Shown: positions 17,683 to 26,076 of the stretch, piece by piece
How positions within the stretch are numbered: position 1 is the first letter of the stretch
Layout: the number at the start of each line of letters is the position of its first letter
Assembly: GCA_024280435.1 (NCBI GenBank)
Contig: JAJRQD010000076.1
Span: 1-62,210, forward strand
DNA from: an archaeon
GTDB taxonomy: Archaea > Asgardarchaeota > Heimdallarchaeia > Heimdallarchaeales > Kariarchaeaceae
DNA length: 62,210 nt
Direction: 5' to 3'
Notes under the pieces: generated by a model
Databases searched by the model: none
What the model was told of the DNA's origin: nothing
Seen by the model: the letters and a program-made list of their open reading frames with translations, nothing else
Made by a program: the position numbers and the translations under genes

Positions 17683-18941
17683 TACTTTTTCCTCCAGGTA
17701 TATTTTCTCAGATTAGATATTATTGGTAATGTAACAATAATAATCATCATTATAAATAGAATTGATGGTACAACAATATCGACAATAGATAATTCACCAC
17801 TATCATTCTCTATATCAATGGCTCTTGTGGCGATCCATAGATCTGGTATTCGTTGAAGAACCTCTGCATCTATATTTCCAATATTATATATTTTGATATT
17901 GCTGATAGAGGGTAATACACCAACACTCTCGTTGAATACACTGGCCTCAATGCTTGGATCAATATTATCAATTGTAGGTCTAAAGCCTACATAAACTGCT
18001 TTTTCCTGTATGTCCGGTCTTTTTAGAAACTCTAGTAATAGATCTGCTACTTCTCTCTGCTTATCAGTAACCCATGGAGCATCTAGTATAGCGTAGGGAT
18101 GATCATTAAGTACAGTTCCCTCTGAGGGATATACTGCCACCAGTGAGTCATTGTATCCATATTCTTCTATCCCTTTATTTTTCTCAACTATCAGATTCTC
18201 ATAGAGCAGTGCTACTTTTAATTTATCAGGCCCTCCATTTAGTAATAACTTACCAAGAAATCCAGTTGATGAACCATACTCAATCGCTGCACTCTCAATT
18301 TCTCGCATCCATTGATGTACCTCGTCCTTGGCAAGATCTTTGAGTGTTATATTCTCCGGTGATTTATTCAGAGCAGCTGCAACCTGCATGATCACACCTC
18401 CAAATCCTGAATTGGATCTTGATGGATCTGTGTGTGCATAAGTAAAATCATCTGATTCTAATGCAAGTATTCTTAGATCATCAAGACTTGTAATATTGTG
18501 TTGTTCCTGATATGATTTCCATGTGGCTATCACTGTTGGACTGACAACAAGTGCCGGTGCATCTGTCTCGACTATAGGTTCTTTATTTTCCTGTTCCCAC
18601 ATATGATTCAGTATCGGTAACCAGAATCTTGATGCTGGGCTCCAGATTACTGGTTTGGATATACCTCTGGCTATCTGTATAGTTCCCTTCCCAGAACCTA
18701 TTGGTATCATACTCAATTTCAACTCCTCATTATGAATGGCAGACCATTCCTGTTCAAATATAGGTGCAATTTCTTCTAGCCAAGCACCTTTCTCACTACT
18801 GTACAGCATCTCAAATTCAATTGCATCTCTATCAAACTCACCTAGTAATGATCTTCTTGTGATATCTAACGCTGCAATTGATGAGAAAACAATTATTACC
18901 ATTAATCCGAATGGAATAACTTTTTTTCTGGGATTTCTCAT
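17682..18941 (-). CDS. Membrane-anchored substrate-binding protein of the ABC importer
   Basis: A 419-residue protein with an N-terminal hydrophobic helix (about 8-27) and a second helix near the C-terminus (about 388-410) followed by RKYTWRKK. It is thus anchored at one or both ends. The body has a type II periplasmic-binding-protein feel: EFEMLYSSEKGAW at the start, IPIGSGKG and PVIWSPASRFW as ligand-loop candidates, and YVGFRP near the end. Known relatives carry anions such as sulfate, molybdate or ferric complexes. The substrate cannot be assigned. It is cotranscribed with the permease and ATPases. Confidence 0.75.
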   Translation of the reverse strand: MRNPRKKVIPFGLMVIIVFSSIAALDITRRSLLGEFDRDAIEFEMLYSSEKGAWLEEIAPIFEQEWSAIHNEELKLSMIPIGSGKGTIQIARGISKPVIWSPASRFWLPILNHMWEQENKEPIVETDAPALVVSPTVIATWKSYQEQHNITSLDDLRILALESDDFTYAHTDPSRSNSGFGGVIMQVAAALNKSPENITLKDLAKDEVHQWMREIESAAIEYGSSTGFLGKLLLNGGPDKLKVALLYENLIVEKNKGIEEYGYNDSLVAVYPSEGTVLNDHPYAILDAPWVTDKQREVADLLLEFLKRPDIQEKAVYVGFRPTIDNIDPSIEASVFNESVGVLPSISNIKIYNIGNIDAEVLQRIPDLWIATRAIDIENDSGELSIVDIVVPSILFIMMIIIVTLPIISNLRKYTWRKK

Positions 18942-18944
18942 GCT

Positions 18945-19607
18945 CTAACCTCTTCGTGATACTAGTGCAAGCAGGCGATCTGCTGCATCCTCTCCAAAAT
19001 CAGCAGCTGCTTCAAGATCTCTGAATGCATGATCTAGAATGATCAAAGCTGCACTTGAGTTAAATGCCCTCTCTATCTCAAAATATCCCTGTTTCAGATC
19101 TGTATAGTTCCTGTCTATTTCAGACTCATAATCATTTACAACTTGACAATGTTTTTTCACTTTATCAATATCATTGATATTCTTAATACCTTTCTCCATC
19201 TCTTCAAATAGTTTTTTAATGATTTCTGCTGATTTCTCTATTTTTGATGTATAAGCTGTTGGAAGTTTGTAGTCTGAAATTAATTCCAAGTTAGTGACTG
19301 CACGTTTTGAAGCTCCTGCTGCTCTATCAAGTGTTCTCACGAATAATACCAATTCCTCTGCAAGTTTACTTGGAATATTTGATTTGGCAACTTCCAGATT
19401 CAGTTTAGCCTCAACTTCATCGGCTGATCTTTCCTCAGTCTTTATTATTTTTACTCTTGATTTAAGGTCTGTTTTATTTCCAGAGGCTAGCATTTTACTT
19501 GCCTCATAAAATGATTTACCTACTGCCTTACACCTTCCAGCGTGTTCAAGCATAAGATCAAATATTATGGAATATTTTCTCTCCTCTAACAGGGATTTTA
19601 AGCTCAT
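18945..19607 (-). CDS. PhoU/DUF47-like helical regulator
   Basis: A 220-residue all-helical protein from ATG 19607. The pattern of long amphipathic helices, with an acidic DLEAAADFGEDAADRLL helix at the C-terminus, resembles PhoU/DUF47 proteins, which bind metal clusters and regulate phosphate transporters. It is the first gene of the ABC operon, 3 bp from the binding-protein gene. This suggests that the importer handles phosphate or another oxyanion, or that the protein gates it. The family assignment is moderate because DUF47 lacks strong short motifs. Confidence 0.6.
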   Translation of the reverse strand: MSLKSLLEERKYSIIFDLMLEHAGRCKAVGKSFYEASKMLASGNKTDLKSRVKIIKTEERSADEVEAKLNLEVAKSNIPSKLAEELVLFVRTLDRAAGASKRAVTNLELISDYKLPTAYTSKIEKSAEIIKKLFEEMEKGIKNINDIDKVKKHCQVVNDYESEIDRNYTDLKQGYFEIERAFNSSAALIILDHAFRDLEAAADFGEDAADRLLALVSRRG

Positions 19608-19786
19608 ATATGCACATTGTAGCAATTAAAAATTAAACTTTCTAATATAGTTTATATAATTCGGTATTTCAATTTGTTTTTATGATATTAATTACCATAA
19701 GATTTTCCAACAAAAATAATAGTTAAATAAGTTTTTATAACTCCATATTACCTAAATCTTAAATTATAATCTACTTGTTCTAATAT

Positions 19787-20110
19787 ATGTCAAATGCACT
19801 TGGACAATATTTTTGCAATAAATGTATGCGTCCTGTCTATAAACCTGGTATATGTGATTCCTGTCTGATGAAAGAGCAATTAGTTATGAAAGCAGGGAAT
19901 TTCTGTGATCATTGTAGAAAAAATGCAACCAAAGATCTCATTTATATCAATAGGAAAACAAAAAAACGCTATTGTGTTGACTGCAGGGCATTTTTTAGAA
20001 TGGCCTTGATAGATAAGGGAATTTCAAATGAGGAAGCAACTAAAATAATGATTAAGGATTTTGTTCTGGTTAATGATCCAACTAAATCCAAAAAGGTATT
20101 CAAAAAATAA
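19787..20110 (+). CDS. Small protein with two zinc ribbons
   Basis: A 107-residue protein with four CxxC knuckles (Cys10/13, 23/26, 40/43 and 63/66), so two zinc-binding modules, followed by a basic helical tail. Such proteins often bind nucleic acid or other proteins. It lies 58 bp upstream of the DUF6884-like gene on the same strand, which makes it a candidate accessory of the DpdA pair, though an independent promoter is also possible. No named family is recognised. Confidence 0.6.
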   Translation: MSNALGQYFCNKCMRPVYKPGICDSCLMKEQLVMKAGNFCDHCRKNATKDLIYINRKTKKRYCVDCRAFFRMALIDKGISNEEATKIMIKDFVLVNDPTKSKKVFKK

Positions 20111-20168
20111 AAATAATTTCAGTCATCAATATACTTACTTTTTATTATTAAGTAAATATTCAGAGTAA

Positions 20169-21734
20169 ATGAAAATTCTAGTTATCAATTCATGTGGTAA
20201 GAAAAAATTGGGGTCTCATGATCTACAACCTACATGTAAGGATCTAGACACCAAGGATAAAAGGGACAAAATTCTTGAGAAATATGCTGATATAAGTTAT
20301 TCTGCTGGTGAATTGTACACCGGTAATCAGGCAAAAACCGTAAGAAAAGCAATAAAAATACTTAGAACTGTTCATGAAGTGGATCTTTTTATTATCTCAG
20401 CAGGCTTTGGAATAGTGGCAGAGAATGATAAATTACCACCATATGAGTGTTCATTCAATAAAATGGGAGAAATTAAGATCCGTGAGATGGCACAGAGTTT
20501 TGCTATCTCTGACAAACTGGAATCTTTTACAGATGATTATGATTTGATATATCTTGTACTTGGAAAAAATTATCTTCACACAATCGATCTGAATGTACTT
20601 GCTTATAAAGGCAAAGAGATAGTAGTTTTTTCAGATATTGATTATGCTGGTAATTTTATTACTATTAATAATCAGCAATTGATAAAAATGAATGAAATTG
20701 ACTTTGCATTTCCTTTAGGGAATAATTTGATGAACAAAGCATCACTATTGCTGAATTATGCTGATACAGTTGTAAATGAAAATATGCTCTTCAGCAAGTG
20801 GTTATCTAATTTCTCTCAAATTTATAATAATATCTCTACATCAAGTTTCACTTTTAATGAGGTGAGTGTAGGTAATATTAAAAAGGACGTTAGTGTAAGT
20901 CCAATTAATAATATGTCGGCCGAGGTTGTACGTCCATGCAGTAATTGTATTGATAAAATTAAAAACGAAATTGAATTACTATCTGAAAATGATCTTAAAA
21001 CACTAGCAAATGTCTGTAAAGGACTAAGGGCTATATCAAATAAAAACGGTGAGAAAAGAAAAGATTACTATGAAAAATATCATGATAAAATTGATGATAT
21101 GGTATATTTCATTAATATAATAGAGGATCTGAAAAATGATCTTATAGAAAATCATGCTGGGGATACAAATGAACCTAAAAAACTATTAGTAACTGAGATT
21201 ATTGCGCAAATCCGAGATGCACAGGAATTTATCGGAATCGAACAATATCTGCTAAATCAGGTAAAAATGTCAATTATGAAGACTTTGATAAGCTGGCATA
21301 ATAATCCTGAACTATTGAAAATTCAAACAGTGTATAAACCAAAAAGTGCTAAAATCAAAAAATCAAAGATTTTGGTTCCACAATTGTCAATTTCATGTAA
21401 ATCAAATGGACCTGATGATTATGGCTATAAATATTTATTTGAAATATCAAATTCCTCAAATTATCCAGTTCAGAATATAATGATCGAATTTGAGAGTGAT
21501 GGAGTATCACTTGATATTATCAATGCAAAGGGAAGATATGTCAATTTTCATAGCAAATCAATAATGATTGAATTTATCAAAGCACCAATGAGTATTAATA
21601 AAAACGCAGTACTAAAATTCCAGGTAACACTAGAGAGCTTTGATGAAATCAAATCTATAGATGTGAAGATGAAATATGATAATCCATTTGCAAAGAATGA
21701 GGCAGTTATCAATAGTACAATTCATGTGGAGTGA
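20169..21734 (+). CDS. DUF6884-like protein with C-terminal Ig-like domain
   Basis: A 521-residue protein. Residues 1-160 carry INSCGKKKL, SAGELYTG, IISAGFGIV and LPPYE, a pattern I associate with DUF6884. A middle region has a CSNC pair at about 257 and a long helical stretch. The last 130 residues look like an Ig-like beta sandwich. The next gene, a DpdA-type transglycosylase, starts on the GTG inside its last codons (4-bp overlap), so the two products are very likely partners. No catalytic role is established for the domain as far as I can tell. Confidence 0.6.
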   Translation: MKILVINSCGKKKLGSHDLQPTCKDLDTKDKRDKILEKYADISYSAGELYTGNQAKTVRKAIKILRTVHEVDLFIISAGFGIVAENDKLPPYECSFNKMGEIKIREMAQSFAISDKLESFTDDYDLIYLVLGKNYLHTIDLNVLAYKGKEIVVFSDIDYAGNFITINNQQLIKMNEIDFAFPLGNNLMNKASLLLNYADTVVNENMLFSKWLSNFSQIYNNISTSSFTFNEVSVGNIKKDVSVSPINNMSAEVVRPCSNCIDKIKNEIELLSENDLKTLANVCKGLRAISNKNGEKRKDYYEKYHDKIDDMVYFINIIEDLKNDLIENHAGDTNEPKKLLVTEIIAQIRDAQEFIGIEQYLLNQVKMSIMKTLISWHNNPELLKIQTVYKPKSAKIKKSKILVPQLSISCKSNGPDDYGYKYLFEISNSSNYPVQNIMIEFESDGVSLDIINAKGRYVNFHSKSIMIEFIKAPMSINKNAVLKFQVTLESFDEIKSIDVKMKYDNPFAKNEAVINSTIHVE

Positions 21735-22996
21735 AACTATCTATTAATTCAATTAAATTTTATATCCCATACTGGGATGATATTGTATATGATAAATATG
21801 ACTATTATGAAGATAAACCTAAAGATGATGGTGTTAAAGTACATGCACATGAGTTTTTCTCCACACCAACATATGATGGCATACTGGTATCCAAACATAT
21901 TTTTTCAAAGAATATTAACCGATTGAATAAAATTTCTAAGATAGGTATACACAAGTATCTGAATTTTAAAGGTGATATTTTTGGAGATTGTGGTGCATAT
22001 TCCTACAGTAATTTAAAGAAACCACCTATCACCACTGATGAAATACTTGAATTCTACAATAAAATGGATGTAAATCGCGGTGTATCAATTGATCATCTGT
22101 GCCTGAAACAATATAAATCTGATTGGGTATATAGAAAGAATATTACAATGAAAAATGCAGTTGAGTTCTTTGAAAAATGGAGAGAGGGTAATTACAATTT
22201 CATTCCAGTTGGTGCTGCACAAGGGTGGGATAAAGAGAGCTATCGAGATTCTATCAAAAACCTGCTGGAAATTGGGTATAGACATATAGCCATAGGGGGA
22301 CTTGTTAGAAGTACAAGGGAAGATATAATCTCTTTATTAGAATATTCTCAGGATTTAATTAAGAAATACAAACCAGATATTCACCTATTTGGGGTCGGCC
22401 GATTAAATATCATCGGCGATTTGATCAAACTTGGTGTGAGTAGCATTGACAGCGCATCTGCATTAAGACAAGCATGGACAGGTACAAAATCAAATTACAG
22501 GGGTGAAAAATTCGAGGGATACACTGCATTGAGGATCCCATCTGCTAGTAAAATGAATAATAAAAAATTCATAGCGATGGAAAAGCAAGGTTTATTCACA
22601 CGTGATGAGCTTCAAGATTGGGAATATATATTTAAATCATATATTGGACAATTTGAGAGGGGTGAATCTGTTAATGAGGAATTACTGGAGGCTTTTGAAG
22701 AGTTCGATAATATTTTTATGTTGTACTCTGGAAATGATCTAAGCAAAGATTACCGTAGAACTCTTGAAGATGAGCCATGGAAAAGATGTAAATGTGATGC
22801 ATGCAGAGCACTTGGTATCCAGATTGTTATATTTCAGGGGAATAACAGAAATCGTATGCGAGGCTTCCATAATACATATGTATTTTATAATCTATTACAA
22901 AAAATAAATAAAAATAATGATTACATGATTGAATTGAATGGAAAATCAATTATTAGCAATGTAAAATTGGATCAATATTTTGAGACTATTTCCTAG
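21731..22996 (+). CDS. dpdA: DpdA-type DNA 7-deazaguanine transglycosylase
   Basis: A 421-residue TGT-superfamily protein with a GTG start coupled to the gene before it. It matches the DpdA branch: VHAHEFF, YDGILVSK, GDCGAYSY (Asp86 as substrate-binding/catalytic Asp), RGVSIDHL, PVGAAQGW, AIGGLV, SIDSASALRQAW (Asp240 as candidate nucleophile) and TALRIPS. A TGT-like zinc site is C353-K-C355-x2-C358 with His380. Archaeosine and queuosine TGTs instead carry DSGGFQ. DpdA enzymes exchange guanine in DNA for preQ0, which archaea make for archaeosine. No separate DpdB-like helper or restriction genes are adjacent. Confidence 0.8.
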   Translation: MKLSINSIKFYIPYWDDIVYDKYDYYEDKPKDDGVKVHAHEFFSTPTYDGILVSKHIFSKNINRLNKISKIGIHKYLNFKGDIFGDCGAYSYSNLKKPPITTDEILEFYNKMDVNRGVSIDHLCLKQYKSDWVYRKNITMKNAVEFFEKWREGNYNFIPVGAAQGWDKESYRDSIKNLLEIGYRHIAIGGLVRSTREDIISLLEYSQDLIKKYKPDIHLFGVGRLNIIGDLIKLGVSSIDSASALRQAWTGTKSNYRGEKFEGYTALRIPSASKMNNKKFIAMEKQGLFTRDELQDWEYIFKSYIGQFERGESVNEELLEAFEEFDNIFMLYSGNDLSKDYRRTLEDEPWKRCKCDACRALGIQIVIFQGNNRNRMRGFHNTYVFYNLLQKINKNNDYMIELNGKSIISNVKLDQYFETIS

Positions 22997-23054
22997 TAAT
23001 TCACTTGAGTTTATTGACAAATATTTAATAGCAATAGTAATACATTTCTAATTG

Positions 23055-23507
23055 ATGTTGAATAATTTCTCATGGATCGAGGAAGGCGTGATTGCAGGCA
23101 GTTCTTTACCACATAATTATATGCATTTCAAATTTCTAAAAGAGATTGGTATTAAAAAAATAATTAATTTAACTGTAAACTCATCAATTAATGCAGTAGA
23201 GGGGCTTGAATTCATTCAATTGCCAATTCCTGATTTCAGCATTCCAGATAGGCAAATTATTGAGAAGTATATCAAAATAATTAAAGAAGCAGAGAAGAAT
23301 AATGAACCGGTATTGGTACATTGCTTTGCAGGTTGTGGTCGTACTGGAACTATGCTTGCCGTATGGTTACTTTTGAAGAATAAAGTGGTAAATAATGCTG
23401 ATGCAATTTCAGAGATGCGAAAAATGCGTCCATGCTCAGTTGAGACCAAAGAACAGGAAGATTATATACTTAATTTCGATTTAAGGCAAATGAATTTAAG
23501 TTTTTAA
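23055..23507 (+). CDS. Dual-specificity protein phosphatase
   Basis: A 150-residue phosphatase from ATG 23055 (a TTG lies one codon upstream). The P-loop HCFAGCGRTG contains the catalytic Cys and Arg, and an upstream IPDFSIPD loop supplies the general-acid Asp. It belongs to the small cysteine-dependent DSP family found in archaea. It may remove phosphate from Tyr/Ser/Thr residues or from a nucleotide 5' end. It follows the dpdA-like gene by about 60 bp on the same strand, but a functional link is only suggested by position. Confidence 0.82.
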   Translation: MLNNFSWIEEGVIAGSSLPHNYMHFKFLKEIGIKKIINLTVNSSINAVEGLEFIQLPIPDFSIPDRQIIEKYIKIIKEAEKNNEPVLVHCFAGCGRTGTMLAVWLLLKNKVVNNADAISEMRKMRPCSVETKEQEDYILNFDLRQMNLSF

Positions 23508-23669
23508 TGTGTATTAACAGATTATTTAAGTATGATTCCTGTTAAAATAGTATTGAGCCAAATGAGTTTCGGTGAATACTTTCCAAAATAATAATAAAAA
23601 TAACTTGTTTTTTTTAAGTGAATGCACCATACAAATATTATTGGTTACAAATTTTGAGGAGAATAGAAT

Positions 23670-25100
23670 ATGCCTTTAGATAATCCTAGATCTGATTTTT
23701 CAGCTTGGTATTCCGAAATATTATTACGTGCGAATATTGTTGATATACGAACGCCCACAAAGGGCTCTAATGTGTTACTTCCCAATGGTGTAGAAATATG
23801 GGAAACAATTAAAACATTTATGAATAAAGAATTCAAGAGAACTGGACACAAGAACTACTACTTCCCTTTATTAATTCCAGAAGAATTTCTTGCCAAAGAA
23901 GAAGAACATTTCAATTTCTCAATTGAGGTTGCCTGGGTAACTGAGGTTGGTGATACAAAATTACCCACCAGATATGCATTAAGACCTACTTCTGAGACAA
24001 TTATGTATCATATGTTCTCACAATGGATCCATTCACATGCAGATTTACCTTTCAAAGCACAACAATGGGCAAATATCATCCGGTGGGATACAAAGCAGAC
24101 AAGACCTCTATTACGTGATCGTGAATTTTTCTGGTCTGAGGGACACACAGCACATGTTTCCTATGAAGCTGCTGCAAAGCAGGTGGAGGAATCAATGGAG
24201 ATTTATCAAAAGCTGTTTGATGCATTATGTCTGTCATATATGGTATTTAGACGTCCTGAACATGATAAGTTTCCTGGTGCAGAGTATACAATCGCATATG
24301 ATAGTCCTTTGACAAATAATAAAATGCTGCAGATAGGTACTACACATCATCTCGGAACGAATTTTGCAGAACCCTTTGATGTGAAGTTTCTAGATAAGGA
24401 TGGTGAGACAAAATTCTGCCATCAAACATCATATGGTATATCCACAAGATTAATTGCAGGTATCCTTTCACTTCATGGGGATGATCAGGGTTTAATCCTT
24501 CCACCTCTACTTGCCCCTACTCAGATAGTAATCATTCCTATTATTTTCAAGGGAAAAATGGCTGATGAGATAAATAGTGCCTGTGAGGAACTGTACAAAA
24601 AGATCGATAAATGGGGATATCGTGTTCATCTTGATAGCAGGGATAATTACACTCCTGGTTGGAAATTCTCAGAATGGGAGATGATGGGAGTACCTCTGAG
24701 AATAGAGATGGGTCCTAGAGACCTCAAGAATAACAGTGTATTCACTGCAAGAAGAGATACACTTGAGAAAGAGGGTGTGGCAATAGTAGATCTCAAAAAA
24801 TTCATCAAAAAGAAGTTCAAAGAGATTTCTAAAAATCTCAAGGACCGGGCTGATAAAGTACTAAAGGATTCACAAGCAGAAGCCAGTACTATGAATGAAC
24901 TGAAATCAATCATGTCTGATAAAGGTGGGGTAGTCCGTACAAATTGGTGTGGTAAGGTAGCATGTGCAGATGATATCAAGGAAGCAGTATCCGCAGAGGT
25001 TAGAGGAACTCTTGAGGGGAAGAATGAGAAAGTATTCGCTCACTGTGTTAATTGTGAGGAAAAAGCAGTATCAGTTGTATATGTTGCAGCTGCATATTAA
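23670..25100 (+). CDS. proS: Prolyl-tRNA synthetase (archaeal/eukaryotic type)
   Basis: A 476-residue class II synthetase that charges tRNA-Pro. Motif 2 is around IIRWDTKQTRPLLRDREFFWSEGHTA, the proline-pocket region includes ALRPTSET, and motif 3 lies near the HQTSYGISTRL segment. The anticodon-binding domain follows (APTQIVIIPI, DNYTPGWKFSEWEMMGVPLRIEMG). The C-terminal zinc-binding domain has C-x4-C and CVNCEEKA, and ends in AAY, as usual for the archaeal/eukaryotic type. Length is normal. Confidence 0.95.
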   Translation: MPLDNPRSDFSAWYSEILLRANIVDIRTPTKGSNVLLPNGVEIWETIKTFMNKEFKRTGHKNYYFPLLIPEEFLAKEEEHFNFSIEVAWVTEVGDTKLPTRYALRPTSETIMYHMFSQWIHSHADLPFKAQQWANIIRWDTKQTRPLLRDREFFWSEGHTAHVSYEAAAKQVEESMEIYQKLFDALCLSYMVFRRPEHDKFPGAEYTIAYDSPLTNNKMLQIGTTHHLGTNFAEPFDVKFLDKDGETKFCHQTSYGISTRLIAGILSLHGDDQGLILPPLLAPTQIVIIPIIFKGKMADEINSACEELYKKIDKWGYRVHLDSRDNYTPGWKFSEWEMMGVPLRIEMGPRDLKNNSVFTARRDTLEKEGVAIVDLKKFIKKKFKEISKNLKDRADKVLKDSQAEASTMNELKSIMSDKGGVVRTNWCGKVACADDIKEAVSAEVRGTLEGKNEKVFAHCVNCEEKAVSVVYVAAAY

Positions 25101-25173
25101 ATCTAGTGATATTATATCCAATTTAACAAGCTCAAATATTAATAATTAAATAATCATAAAGTAGCTATTTATT

Positions 25174-25677
25174 GTGCCATTCACTCCATTTCATCTAGCA
25201 CTTCCATTTGCAATCTATACATTTTTAACTATCATAAACAAATTTACCAGATCAACAAATATCAGTAAATACTCCGTATTCTCACTATTTTTTGGTTCTG
25301 TGGCTCCGGATATACAGGGATTTATTTCTATTTTTTTCAATGACAATATCTCTTTGCATGGTTTCTCGCATACAATTCTAGGTGGATTTACTTATAGTTT
25401 GATATATGGTGCTCTTTTATTGTCTATCCGCAAATATTTGGATATTAGAATCCAAAAACAAATGGTGATCATATTTTTCTCAATTATTTTTTTCCATATA
25501 GTCCCTGATTCATTTATCTATCCTGAGATGCAGGTCTTCTGGCCAATTAAAACAGGAAGTATTGGTAACCATAATAATTATTCAGTGGTTACTGATATTC
25601 TTATTAAAATTGGTTTGTTTGCTCTGATCACACAATTTGCATATATAATTGTCAAATTGGTAAAACTAACTCAATAA
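25174..25677 (+). CDS. DUF4184/DUF457-like membrane protein
   Basis: A 167-residue protein with about four helices and a GTG start. It begins with PFTPFHLALPFA and has GSVAPDIQGF and HGFSHTILGG, the His/Asp motifs of the membrane metal-dependent hydrolase-like families DUF4184/DUF457 (YdjM/YbcI-like). The enzymatic role of these families is poorly known. A third motif, FHIVPDSF, fits the pattern. It is probably independent of its neighbours. Confidence 0.65.
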   Translation: MPFTPFHLALPFAIYTFLTIINKFTRSTNISKYSVFSLFFGSVAPDIQGFISIFFNDNISLHGFSHTILGGFTYSLIYGALLLSIRKYLDIRIQKQMVIIFFSIIFFHIVPDSFIYPEMQVFWPIKTGSIGNHNNYSVVTDILIKIGLFALITQFAYIIVKLVKLTQ

Positions 25678-25738
25678 AATACATTTTATCTGTTAGTTTA
25701 AAATATAAACTTTTGAATGATCTGTACATACTTATCTT

Positions 25739-26014
25739 ATGAGCGATGAGCATTTTAAAATTGAGCTGGGTTTGATTGATCTTGAGGTGAATAAACGCCA
25801 GGAAGATAAGGAAGATAATAAATACAGTTTTGAGACTATGCTGAATAAAGTAAAAAGACAGGAAGCTGATTTGAAGACAAGTATGATAAACTGTCCTTTC
25901 TGTACACATCAGTTTCTACCTGAGAAACTAGTTCTAGATGATTATAAAGATGATGAACTGCTTGCTCTCTGTCCAGAATGTGGCTCTGTGCTCAAAAGAT
26001 ACAGAAAAAAATAG
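25739..26014 (+). CDS. Small zinc-ribbon protein
   Basis: A 91-residue protein. The first half is charged and helical; the second half has CPFC (Cys52/55) and CPEC (Cys78/81) knuckles forming one zinc ribbon, ending in a basic tail. No named family is recognised. Such proteins often bind nucleic acid or act as adaptors. Confidence 0.6.
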   Translation: MSDEHFKIELGLIDLEVNKRQEDKEDNKYSFETMLNKVKRQEADLKTSMINCPFCTHQFLPEKLVLDDYKDDELLALCPECGSVLKRYRKK

Positions 26015-26076
26015 TTAGTTTGTTATAATTACCTCAAAGGATATAATTATATTAGTTAGTCTTAGATTATTTGATT

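Noticed and set aside
21731-22996. The DpdA-type protein could be an archaeosine tRNA-guanine transglycosylase.
   Set aside because: It lacks the DSGGFQ segment and the PUA domains of archaeal TGT, and shows DpdA-specific motifs such as HAHEFF and GDCGAYSY.
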